This document shows, one piece after another, positions 49,710-59,600 of a stretch of DNA of 64,000 nucleotides (its first letter is position 1; each line of letters begins with the position of its first letter). The notes under the pieces are model-generated. The model was not told the origin of the DNA, made no database searches, and saw only the letters and a list, made by a program, of their open reading frames with translations. Both the position numbers and the translations under genes were made by a program. The stretch spans positions 124,001 to 188,000 of the forward strand of contig NZ_FQUG01000002.1 in the NCBI RefSeq assembly GCF_900129225.1, read 5' to 3'. Source of the stretch: Schwartzia succinivorans DSM 10502. GTDB lineage: Bacteria > Bacillota > Negativicutes > Selenomonadales > Selenomonadaceae.

Positions 49710-51032
49710 ATGGCAATGGTAGTAAAAAACAACATGTCGGCAGTCAACACGCTGAACACTCTGAACAAGAACTCGAGTGCACTTTCGAAGAGCCTGCAGA
49801 AGGTATCTTCGGGTATGCGTATCAACAGCGCAGCAGATGATGCTTCCGGCTATGCAATTTCCGAGCGTATGCGCGTTCAGATCCGTTCCTTGGATCAGGA
49901 CAACAAGAACACTCAGAACGGCAACAGCATGATGAAGGTTGCTGAAGGCGCAGTCTCCAGCACAGTTGAGATTCTTAAGACTCTCAAAGAGAAAGTCATC
50001 AATGCAGCCAACGATACGAATACAGATGCAGACCGTCAGACAATCCAGAAAGAACTGGATCAGTCCATCGACCAGATTGATGACAACGCAAACGTAACGT
50101 ACAACGGCAAATATCTTGTTGATGGTTCCCACAACAGCAAGACGACAGCTACGACGACGGCTTTGACGAACCAGAGTCTCTCCACGGATACGGTTCAGGG
50201 ATCTAAGATTACAGAGCTTAAGAACCGCAGCGGCGAGAGTCTCTACATCCATTCTACTGATAACGTTACGATTTCCTACGTTAAGCAGGGTCAGACCTAC
50301 ACGACGACCTTCTCCGTTGGAACACAGACATTCGCGCAAATTCTTGCAAGAACGGCATACAACGGAACATCGACTATTGCTGGGCAGCTTACGCTTAACG
50401 CGTCTAAGACTGATGTCATCGGAACTGACGGCTCCGGCAACACTGTTTACACGGCAGACCGCGGCTGCGCTATGACGCTGACGGCAAAATCCTCCGGTAC
50501 AGACGGACAGATTGCAGGCTTCACCATCAGCATCACGGACAACACAGGCAAGATTAACAAGAATGCAAATGCAGTTCTTGATAACTTCAACGAGTCCATC
50601 CGTGCACAGAACGCATCTGCAGACAACAGCCTTGTTCTCCAGACGGGCACGAAAGCGAACCAGGCTATCAAAGTCAGCATGACAGATATGCGCTCCGTTG
50701 CTCTCGGACTTAAGGGTACAGACGGCACAACGCTGAACGTTTCCACGCAGGCTAAAGCGAACGCAGCAATCAATGTTCTCGACAACGCTCTCCAGAAAGC
50801 ACTGGATCAGCAGACGACAATCGGTTCTATTGAGAGCCGTCTCGAGTACACATCTGCAAACCTGACAACAGCTTCCGAGAACGTCCAGGCTTCCGAGTCC
50901 ACGATTCGCGATGCCGACATGGCAAAGGAAATGACGGAATACACGAAGAACAACGTTCTTCTGCAGGCCGCACAGTCCATGCTTGCACAGGCAAATCAGA
51001 ACAGCTCCTCTGTTCTCAGCCTGCTCCAGTAA
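49710..51032 (+). CDS. Flagellin
   Basis: This 440-residue filament protein has the flagellin D0/D1 N terminus (SLQKVSSGMRINSAADDASG near residue 30) and C terminus (the STIRDADMAKEMTEYTKNNV helix, ending QNSSSVLSLLQ). Between them is a variable middle (~150-350) rich in Thr, Ser and Asn, ample sites for O-glycosylation. Codon use is strongly biased, as in the porin gene, indicating high expression. It has a sigma-28-type promoter, a CsrA-type leader and its own terminator. The glycosyltransferase genes directly downstream are likely to modify it. Confidence 0.96.
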   Translation: MAMVVKNNMSAVNTLNTLNKNSSALSKSLQKVSSGMRINSAADDASGYAISERMRVQIRSLDQDNKNTQNGNSMMKVAEGAVSSTVEILKTLKEKVINAANDTNTDADRQTIQKELDQSIDQIDDNANVTYNGKYLVDGSHNSKTTATTTALTNQSLSTDTVQGSKITELKNRSGESLYIHSTDNVTISYVKQGQTYTTTFSVGTQTFAQILARTAYNGTSTIAGQLTLNASKTDVIGTDGSGNTVYTADRGCAMTLTAKSSGTDGQIAGFTISITDNTGKINKNANAVLDNFNESIRAQNASADNSLVLQTGTKANQAIKVSMTDMRSVALGLKGTDGTTLNVSTQAKANAAINVLDNALQKALDQQTTIGSIESRLEYTSANLTTASENVQASESTIRDADMAKEMTEYTKNNVLLQAAQSMLAQANQNSSSVLSLLQ

Positions 51033-51053
51033 GCTGCACTACCAAACAAACTC

Positions 51054-51083
51054 AAAGGCAGTCACTTCGGTGGCTGCCTTTTT
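51054..51083 (+). terminator. Terminator of the flagellin gene
   Basis: AAAGGCAGTCAC (51054-51065), tetraloop TTCG and GTGGCTGCCTTT (51070-51081, one G-U pair) with a T run. Confidence 0.93.
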
Positions 51084-51128
51084 CTGTGCAGTAAATTTTC
51101 CGATTGTAAAGGAAATTTACCCAAATTA

Positions 51129-51140
51129 GCGTATAATATA
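51129..51140 (+). promoter_or_regulatory. Possible promoter -10 region of the glycosyltransferase operon
   Basis: GCGTATAATATA contains TATAAT at 51132-51137, about 60 bases before the first gene. No clear -35 box is visible. It resembles the other flagellar-region -10 sequences. Confidence 0.45.
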
Positions 51141-51195
51141 TATTAAGTAAATTATGTGATTTTTGAAATATGGAAAGACATGGGAGCACACTGAC

Positions 51196-52359
51196 ATGAA
51201 AATATCCGCCTGCTATATCGTGAAAAACGAAGAAAAGAATCTGCCAGCATCTATAGAAAGTCTGCAGTCTGCAGTGGACGAAATTATTGTTGTTGATACA
51301 GGTTCAACTGATGGTACTGTTGAAATAGCAAAAAAATACGGCGCACAGGTATTTCATTTCGACTGGTGTGATGATTTTTCGGCACCGAGAAATTTTGCAC
51401 TTGAAAAAGCAGCAGGGGATTGGATTATTTTTCCTGACGCAGACGAATCCTTTCGCTATCCTGAGATGGTTAGGGAAGCAGTAGAAGAATTTGCGGCGGA
51501 TGATGATACTGAAGCTGTTATGGTACACATATACAATCAGACAGGAACTGATGAAAATGATGATGCTGCAGCGCCTATATGGATTTGCCGCATTTTCAGA
51601 AATAGGTCAGATTTGCGCTATAGAGGACGCATACATGAAAATATTTCAAAGAACGGAAAGCTGCCGAAGTTTGCATACGCAGATGAAAGATTGAGTATTT
51701 TTCACACCGGTTACAGGAGAGAGATTTCTGAGGAAAAGGCGAAAAGGAATCTTGCACTTTTGGAGAGGGAAGTCAGGGAGAACGGAGAGCAGCTGGGCCT
51801 CTGGCTGTATTTTGTACCCTGCTATTTTGATTTAAAGCAGTATGATGAGGCACTCAGATACGCAAGACTGGCTTTGGATTCCCAGGCACAGGCAATAACA
51901 GGACGGACAGAGATGTATCATATGGCTATTGAATCACTGCGGCAGATGAACGGTTCTCTTGAGGAAATGCTGCAGCTTGCTGATGCTGCAGTATCTGAAT
52001 TTCCTGATATTCCCGAGTTTCACGGAGAGCGAGGGATGATTCTTTGCGGAATGGGAAGGCTTTCCGAAGCTGAGGAAGCACTTTTGAAGTCTATTTACTA
52101 CTTTGAGAATCCTGTGGAAGATATACATGTAGACAGATACTTTACAAAGAAAACAGCTGCTATTGTCTATTCAAGGCTTGGAGAGCTTTTTATGATGGAA
52201 AATAATATGGAGGAGGCTGCGGCATACTTTGATAAGGCTCTTTTCTGTGATGACAAGAACCAAAGTATTCTGGAGGCGCGAAATCGTTTTCTGCATCAGG
52301 CCGTCGAACAGCTTATGAAGGAATCGGGAACGGATGCACATGGAGGTGCGGGAAAGTGA
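51196..52359 (+). CDS. GT2 glycosyltransferase with TPR-like tail
   Basis: This 387-residue cytoplasmic protein starts with a GT-A domain (residues ~1-110: MKISACYIVKNEEKNLPASI, VVDTGSTDGT, the DXD-type motif DADESF) followed by helical TPR-like repeats (~210-380). It belongs to the group of TPR-linked GT2 enzymes often near flagellin genes. The ATG at 51196 follows GGGAG and begins the conserved first strand; an upstream in-frame ATG at 51163 is less likely. It overlaps the next gene by four bases. Donor and acceptor are unknown; flagellin is the likely target by position. Confidence 0.85.
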   Translation: MKISACYIVKNEEKNLPASIESLQSAVDEIIVVDTGSTDGTVEIAKKYGAQVFHFDWCDDFSAPRNFALEKAAGDWIIFPDADESFRYPEMVREAVEEFAADDDTEAVMVHIYNQTGTDENDDAAAPIWICRIFRNRSDLRYRGRIHENISKNGKLPKFAYADERLSIFHTGYRREISEEKAKRNLALLEREVRENGEQLGLWLYFVPCYFDLKQYDEALRYARLALDSQAQAITGRTEMYHMAIESLRQMNGSLEEMLQLADAAVSEFPDIPEFHGERGMILCGMGRLSEAEEALLKSIYYFENPVEDIHVDRYFTKKTAAIVYSRLGELFMMENNMEEAAAYFDKALFCDDKNQSILEARNRFLHQAVEQLMKESGTDAHGGAGK

Positions 52360-55205
52360 CTAAAGACAGCCGGATTAAAATCTCTCTGTGTTATATTGTG
52401 AAAAATGAAGCTGCCGTCCTGGAACGGTCTCTTTTGAGTGCGGAAAAATCGGCAGATGAGATAGTTGTAGTCGATACAGGTTCTACTGATGATACCGTAA
52501 ATATTGCCCGGGCGTATGGCGCACGGGTCTTTTCGTATACATGGAAGGAGCATTTTGCCGACGCACGAAATTTCGCGCTGGAAAAAGTGACCGGAGATTG
52601 GGTTGTATTTCTTGATGCCGACGAATACTTTACTGACGAGACAAAGGCAAATATACGGACAGTCGTAGAGAATGCCGACAAAAACGGAATGCTCCTTTTG
52701 GCACTGCAGTGGAAAAACTATGATTCTGACACAGGGGCCCATCTGGTAGATGTGTATACGCCGCGTATTTTCAAAAATCTTTCGTCCCTTCGTTATGTGG
52801 GACGTATTCATGAGCAGCTTATGGAAAACGGAGAGATAATTGAGCGGGTGGCATTTGTTCCTGAGGAAGAGCTTTGTCTTATTCATACAGGCTATTCCGC
52901 ACATTTATCAAAGGAAAAGGCAGAGAGAAATCTGAGGCTTTTGCTGATGGATTTAAAAGAGGCAAAGCATCCTGAGCAGCTCTACATGGCACTGGCAGAG
53001 GCCTATGAAGGAGTCGGTGATACAGAAAATGCGGTTAAGTACGCGGAGATGGATATCGCGCGGGGAAGGCAGGCGCAGACCTATGCCAGCCGCTCTTACC
53101 GTGTTTTGATAAATCTTCTCAGGGGATATCATGAAAGGCAGCTTCGCGTTCTGGAGAAGGCGGTAAAGGATTTTTCTGAGCTTCCGGAATTTCATGCGGA
53201 GCTTGCGGAAGCATATGCTGCGGAAAGAAAATTTGATGAGGCCGTTCGTGCTGCAGAGCAGGGACTATACGCATATGAGAATTATCATAGCATTGAGCCT
53301 ATGCAGTTTGACGAGTCCATGAAAAAAGTGCTTGAAGGAAGACTTGCGCTATGGCAGGAAAAGCTTTCCTGTGGCGAGGTGAAAATTTCTGCATGTGTCA
53401 TAGTGAAGAATGAGGAAAAGGATCTTCCTGCTTGGCTGGAAAACTCAAGGCGGTATGCCGACGAGCGCATCGTTATAGACACAGGCTCTACGGATAAAAC
53501 AAAGGAAATTGCATTAAAGGCAGGGGTTTCTGTTTATGAAGTGCCGTGGAACAATGATTTTTCCGAGGCAAAAAACTCGGCAATAAAAAAAGCTTCGGGA
53601 GACTGGATCGCGTTTCTTGATGCAGACGAGACCTTTTATGAGCCCGAGCTTGTGCGGACAGAGCTTAGTGAAATTTTGAAGAGGAATCCCGCTGCAGATG
53701 CCGTCCGTGTGGCGATTGTAAACGTGGATGAGGATGACAGGGAAAGGGAGATTCAAAGATTCCGCACGGTAAGAATTTTTAGGAATAAGGAAAATATACG
53801 CTATCAAAATGCTGTGCATGAGGCGATTACGAAAACAGACGGCAGTGAGCTTATAACTGTAGACTCAGAAAAGCTTGTCGTCAGGCATACGGGATATTCT
53901 GCAGGAAGAATTTTGGAAAAGCACAGGAGAAATCTTGCGCTGCTGCAAAAGGACATAGAAGAAAACGGGGAGAGCCCTAAGCACTACCGTTACCTTGCAG
54001 CAAGCTTTTTAGGGCTTGGGTTCTTTGAGGAAGCGCTTCATTATGCGAAAAAAGCAATTGAGTCTCCCATGAAGTCCTCGGATTCGGAAAGCGAGCTTTA
54101 CCGCATAGCGCTTCGTTCTATGGAGGTTTTAAGACGTCCGTTGGAAGAAAGGATTTCCTGGGCTAAAAAGGCTGCGGAAGAATTTCCAAAGCTTCCGGAC
54201 TTTCATATTGTTCTGGGTAAGCTGCGACTGAAGGAAAAACGCATTGATGAGGCGGAAAAAGAATTCCGTGATGCTGAAGCTCTGGCAGGGCAGAAGCAAA
54301 GAGAAGCAACAGGCTTTTCGGATATGGAGGATGAGCTTTATCGCGGGCTTGCGGAGGTTGCAAAAGAAAAGGGGGAGCTTGGCATGGCAGAGAAAGAGCT
54401 TAAAAGAGCGCTTGATATAGAACCCCATAATGAAGAGGCACTGGAGATCTTTGCGGAAATGCAGACCGGTGCTGCTGAGGAAACTGCAGGGAAAATGGCA
54501 GCCATTGCAGGAGATACGGATGAAGAGCTGCGGTTTTTGTCGCGCTGGGCAGAGCATCATGGGAGAATTGATTTGTACCGTATTTTTGCCGAAAGGATAA
54601 AGACAAAAACAGGCAGGGAGCTTCCACGCATTGCGCTTTATGACGATGTCGAAAAGATATCATTGGAAGAACTTAGGAACCGCATTGTGGGAGGTCTGGC
54701 AGAAAACTTTTCAAAGCTTCTTCTTGTACTTATACGTTTGGAAAAGGTTGATACCCCGTCTGCTTCGGTTATGCGTATGACGGCAGAAAGACTGCTGCCT
54801 CCCACGGCGCTGGGCGTATGGCTTGCATATACAGGTCGTGCAGAGGCATTTGATGATGAGGGCTTTGCACCTATGCTGCCATGGTTTATAGAGTATGCGG
54901 ATGATGAGCAGCTTGCACGTTTTGCATCACTTGGGCTGGGAATCTCAGAGGAATGTCTTTATGACGCGGCAAAACAGGTGATGGATGCTGAGCGCTGGAA
55001 GCCCGCCTTTGAGCTGTTTGCGCAGCTTCCGGGCGATTCAGCACTCATATCGGCAGAGTTTTGGAAGAATGTTGGCATAAACCTTTATCATATCGGGGAC
55101 GCTGAGGCGGCAGCCGAAAGCCTTGAGAAAGCTATGGCCATGGGAGATACATCAGGCGAGCTGAAGGCCTATCTTAAATGGGCGAAGGAGGCGGCAGGAA
55201 AATGA
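52356..55205 (+). CDS. Double GT2 glycosyltransferase with TPR repeats
   Basis: This 949-residue protein has two GT2 domains, at residues ~5-115 (VVDTGSTDDT, FLDADEYF) and ~345-455 (VIDTGSTDKT, FLDADETF). Each is followed by a TPR-like helical region (~200-340 and ~530-700). The last ~250 residues are helical without recognised motifs. Both GT2 domains keep the Asp residues that bind nucleotide and metal, so both may be active, perhaps adding two sugars in order. Overlaps on both sides (ATGA) tie it into the glycosyltransferase operon. Confidence 0.84.
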   Translation: MTKDSRIKISLCYIVKNEAAVLERSLLSAEKSADEIVVVDTGSTDDTVNIARAYGARVFSYTWKEHFADARNFALEKVTGDWVVFLDADEYFTDETKANIRTVVENADKNGMLLLALQWKNYDSDTGAHLVDVYTPRIFKNLSSLRYVGRIHEQLMENGEIIERVAFVPEEELCLIHTGYSAHLSKEKAERNLRLLLMDLKEAKHPEQLYMALAEAYEGVGDTENAVKYAEMDIARGRQAQTYASRSYRVLINLLRGYHERQLRVLEKAVKDFSELPEFHAELAEAYAAERKFDEAVRAAEQGLYAYENYHSIEPMQFDESMKKVLEGRLALWQEKLSCGEVKISACVIVKNEEKDLPAWLENSRRYADERIVIDTGSTDKTKEIALKAGVSVYEVPWNNDFSEAKNSAIKKASGDWIAFLDADETFYEPELVRTELSEILKRNPAADAVRVAIVNVDEDDREREIQRFRTVRIFRNKENIRYQNAVHEAITKTDGSELITVDSEKLVVRHTGYSAGRILEKHRRNLALLQKDIEENGESPKHYRYLAASFLGLGFFEEALHYAKKAIESPMKSSDSESELYRIALRSMEVLRRPLEERISWAKKAAEEFPKLPDFHIVLGKLRLKEKRIDEAEKEFRDAEALAGQKQREATGFSDMEDELYRGLAEVAKEKGELGMAEKELKRALDIEPHNEEALEIFAEMQTGAAEETAGKMAAIAGDTDEELRFLSRWAEHHGRIDLYRIFAERIKTKTGRELPRIALYDDVEKISLEELRNRIVGGLAENFSKLLLVLIRLEKVDTPSASVMRMTAERLLPPTALGVWLAYTGRAEAFDDEGFAPMLPWFIEYADDEQLARFASLGLGISEECLYDAAKQVMDAERWKPAFELFAQLPGDSALISAEFWKNVGINLYHIGDAEAAAESLEKAMAMGDTSGELKAYLKWAKEAAGK

Positions 55206-56659
55206 AAATTACGGCGTGTGTAATCGTAAAAAATGAAGAAAAAAATCTGCCCCGCTGGCTGGACTGCATGAAAAAGCTCACCAGGGATATGGTAGTTGTG
55301 GATACGGGCTCAGAGGATAACACAGTTGAGATTGCGGAAAAGGGCGGCGCAAAGGTTTTCCATTTCCCCTGGGTTGGCGATTTTGCCAAGGCAAAGAACT
55401 TTGCCATTGACCATGCCAAGGGCGACTGGATTTTATTTCTCGACGCTGACGAATATTTTACGGATGAAGGCTGCCGTACGGTTCTTGAGCTTTTAAGAAA
55501 ATATGACAGCGTGCGTGAGGTTATCGGTCTTATGACGCTGTGGGTTAACCTTGATGCAGACCGTGGCTATCGCTACATCAACACAGGCTATCAGATACGA
55601 ATCTTTCGAAATAAGCCCTTTTTGCGTTATCATGGGGCTGTTCATGAGGTGCTTAAGAGCGGGGCGCCTTATCCCACGCGTATGCAGTTTGTAAAGGAGC
55701 TTTCCATTTATCATACGGGATATTCTGAACACATCATTCATCAAAAGCTTCAGAGAAATCTTGAAATCCTTTTGGCGGAGCAGAAGCGCCGCGGTCACCA
55801 GCCGTCAGATGATTATTATCTGGCGGAGTGCTATTACGATATGAAGGACTATAAAAGGACCGTGGAATACATCAGAAAGGCGATTGATGAGGAGCTTGTT
55901 CCTGTAGGACGTGAAAACCGTCCCTACAGTATTTTGATTCAATCGCTTATCCTTTTGGACGCGCCTCGGGAAGAAATTGAAAAGGCAGTGCAGATGGGCC
56001 TTGCAAAGTATCCAGGCACGGCAGAGTTCCGGCTTCTTTCAGCCTTTGGGGCTTGGCGCGGCAAAGATTATTTGCGGGCGGAGGCTGAGCTTAATGAAGG
56101 CATAGCCATGAGCGGTAAGAAAAAGCCGGAAACAGCGGTTTCGCTTATGGTGGATGAAACGAAAAATTTAATCCCTACGGCATATTGGTATCTTGGACAG
56201 CTTGCGGCTTGGAAAAAGGACAGACAGGCAGCTGTGGAGCTTTACGTGAAGGCACTGCAGATGAATAAACACAGGAGCGAGATTTTGCAGTCGCTTATGC
56301 GGCTTCTCAAAGGTGTTGACGCGCTTGATGTTATCGAGATGCTTGACGCACTATACGATAAGAAGGCTGACGCGGTATTTCTTGTTCCGGTGCTGATGCA
56401 GACAGGACATTCCAAGGAAGCGTTTTATTACGAGCGGCTGACGGATGGAATGATGACAGATTTTACGCGCTTCTTCCTTGCAGGACGCTATGAAGCAGCA
56501 GGTGCCCTTGCTGTTGACGAGGGAATGGCTCTCTCCGGCCTGGGCTATTGGCTTACTGAGACGAAAAATGTTCCGCCTGCTGAGCTTTCAATGCTTCTTC
56601 CGTCAAAGGGTGAGGACGAAGAAAAAAGGCAGAAGAATCTTAGGAGGTTATTCTCATGA
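55202..56659 (+). CDS. GT2 glycosyltransferase with TPR-like tail
   Basis: This 485-residue protein has an N-terminal GT2 domain (KITACVIVKNEEKNLPRWLD, VVDTGSEDNT, FLDADEYF) and a TPR-like C-terminal part (residues ~210-400) with a final helical extension. Close in sequence to the GT2 heads of the neighbouring genes, it probably arose by duplication. The ATG at 55202 overlaps the preceding stop (ATGA); it is preferred to 55178. It overlaps the next gene by four bases. Confidence 0.84.
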   Translation: MKITACVIVKNEEKNLPRWLDCMKKLTRDMVVVDTGSEDNTVEIAEKGGAKVFHFPWVGDFAKAKNFAIDHAKGDWILFLDADEYFTDEGCRTVLELLRKYDSVREVIGLMTLWVNLDADRGYRYINTGYQIRIFRNKPFLRYHGAVHEVLKSGAPYPTRMQFVKELSIYHTGYSEHIIHQKLQRNLEILLAEQKRRGHQPSDDYYLAECYYDMKDYKRTVEYIRKAIDEELVPVGRENRPYSILIQSLILLDAPREEIEKAVQMGLAKYPGTAEFRLLSAFGAWRGKDYLRAEAELNEGIAMSGKKKPETAVSLMVDETKNLIPTAYWYLGQLAAWKKDRQAAVELYVKALQMNKHRSEILQSLMRLLKGVDALDVIEMLDALYDKKADAVFLVPVLMQTGHSKEAFYYERLTDGMMTDFTRFFLAGRYEAAGALAVDEGMALSGLGYWLTETKNVPPAELSMLLPSKGEDEEKRQKNLRRLFS

Positions 56660-59600
56660 AGGTGACGGCGTGTGTCATCGTAAAAAATGAGGAAAAGAAT
56701 ATAGGCTTATGGCTTGAATCGGCCCGTCGCCTTTCTGATGAAATGGTGGTTGTGGATACAGGCTCGGAGGACAGGACAAAGGAGCTTGCGGCGGCAGGCG
56801 GAGCAAGAGTTCTTGATTTTCCATGGTGTAACGATTTCTCTGCAGCAAAAAATTTCGCGCTGGATAATGCTGAAGGGGACTGGATTGTTTTTCTTGATGC
56901 CGATGAGACAATCCGTGAAAATGACGCTCCAAGAGTGAGACAGGCTATGGAGCGTTATCTTGGGGACACAAGGGTAATGGGATTTGTATGCCGTCTTGTG
57001 GATTATGATCCTAAGGCGCTTGAGGTGGAAAAGGGAGACTGCTATCAGATACGCATTTTCCGATGCAGCCGTTCTATCCGCTACGAAGGAAGAATCCATG
57101 AGCATCTTGTTGACGCGGCGCGTTCAGGCAGGACGGCGCAGCTCATTCCTGATGTGACCATCTGGCACAGCGGCTACGCGGAGGCTGTGCGTCCCGAAAA
57201 ATTCAAGCGTAATCTTCAAATCCTTTTGGAGGAACAGGAAAAGGGTAATGCACAGCCAATGGATGCCTATTATCTTGCGGACTGCTATTTTGGGCTTGGG
57301 GATTATATGAATGCGGCAAAGTACGCCGTGGACGCTATAGGGACAGGGCTTATGCCAATGGGACTTTCAAACCGCCCGGATGAAGTGCTTCTTGTTTCAC
57401 TTTTGCGATTAGGGCGGCCCAGAGAGGAAATTGATGCTGCATTGGCTGTTTCGCTGGAGCGCCATCCGAAGCTTCCTGTTTTTCATTTCTTTGCAGGGGA
57501 TTTTGCATGGGAGCGGAAGGATTATGATACGGCAGAACATGAGTGGAAGAAAGGACTGGAGCTTCTTTCGGCTAGTGAGCGAGGGGAAAATGTTGATGTT
57601 TTTGCATCCCGGGATATGGAACAGGTAGACAAGATAAAGGAGCATTTGGCAGAGATAGAAAAAATGAAAGAATCAGAAAAGCCAATGGCGTACCGCGAGG
57701 TGAGGGAAGAAGCGCAAAAAATGCGCGGATTTGCAGCCAAAGGCGATACGGCACGGGCGTTGGAGACGGCTGCGAAAATTTTGAAGGCAAAGCCTGAAAA
57801 CCGTGAGCTTATGGAAGAGGTCTGTGTGCTCTTTTTGGATGCGGAAGATGCTGAAAAAGCAGCTGAGGCGGCAGAGTGTTTAAAGGTTGCAGAAAAACCT
57901 TACGGATATGGCTGCTTCCTTTTGGCATCTGTAAGGTTTCTGCAAAAGAATATGAAAGAGGCGCAGAGCTTCGCGGAGCGTGCGCTTTCCTTTGGCGGCC
58001 TTTTGGAGTGGCAGAAGGGAGCTGTTCATCATCTCCTGGCTGAGCTTGCAAAGGCACGGGGGGACAGAAAAACCGCAGCGGAGGAATATCTTCTGTCCAG
58101 CGGCTTTAAGGAGATTGGAAACGGAAAGCTGGCGGATTACAGTAATTATCTCCTGAACCTGTCGTTTTTTGAAAACAGCGATGACAAGCTTTTGCAGGCG
58201 GCAAAGGAATACGAAAAGCTACTTGGTACTGTGCCGCAGCATAAGCATGATGAAAAGCATCATCGGCATGATAAGCTTCGCATAGGCTATATATCCCCGG
58301 ATTTCAGACGTCATATAGTTGCGTGCTTCAGCCGTGCCTTTTTCCGCTCCGCAGACAGAGCGTGCTTTGAGGTGTACGGCTATTCGCTGTGCGATGAAAA
58401 CGATGTCAGCCGTATTTTTGCAGCTGAGGCAGACGGTTTCAGGTATATAAAGGGGTTAAGTGCAAAAGATTCCGCTGCCATTATTTATAAAGACGAAATA
58501 GACATCCTCGTTGACCTTTCAGGACATACGGGGGACAACGCGCTGCCGATCCTTGCATATAAGCCTGCGCCTGTGCAGATATCCGGGGTTGGCTGGTTTC
58601 GTACAACAGGCCTTGTTGCGGTGGATTATTTCCTGGCAGATGAGGCATCCGCACCCACGGGAGAAGAAGCACAGTTTACCGAAAAGCTCATTCGTCTGCC
58701 TCACTCGCATCTTTGTTTTACACCGATTTTGAAAGCGAAGTCTTATCCTGCGCCCTGTAGAAAGGCAGGCCATGTGACCTTTGGCTGCTTTAACCAGTTT
58801 GATAAGGTAACGGATGAAATGCTTTCTGTCTGGGCTGAAATTTTGAGGCTTGTTCCGGGTTCGAAGCTTTTCCTTAAGGGCAGTGTCTTTGACCGCAGGG
58901 AAAGAACGGACGAAATTGCAAAAAGACTGACAGAAGCAGGAATATCTATGGAGTCTGTGGAGCTTGAGGGTTACACGGACAAATATCTTGATGCCTACGG
59001 CAGGGTAGATATTGCCCTGGATACATATCCGTATCCGGGTGGCGGGACTACCTGTGATGCTTTGTATATGGGTGTACCTGTTGTTACTCTGTCAGGAAGT
59101 CATCATCATACACGATTCGGAACCAGTCTCTTGAAAAATATCGGCCTTGATAAGCTCTGCGCAGATTCACGTGAGAAATATGTTGAGGCTGCCGTCAGCT
59201 TGGCAGAGAATCAGAAAGAGTTGTCACATCTTCATCAGACTATAAGAAGGCGGATGAAGGAAACGTCCGTGATGAATGAAAAACAGTACATGACAGAGCT
59301 TGAGGAAGCGTATGCGTCAGTGTGGCATGAATGGGAAAAGGTTCATTCGCCCCATAACTGTGCAAAGAACGACAGTAAAACCAATCGCCTGCTGAATGAA
59401 GCGGAAGCAAAAAAAGACTGGAAAAAAGCAGTACGTATTGTCAGCCGCATGGAAGCGGCGGGAGTGGCAGGAGATCCTGAATGTTATCTCGCTGCTAAGG
59501 CATATTATAATATGCAGGATTATGAGCATGCTCTCTATTGGGCGTCAGGGATTAAGGAAAGAACTCTATGGGCGCATGACATTCACTGCATGGAAATCTG

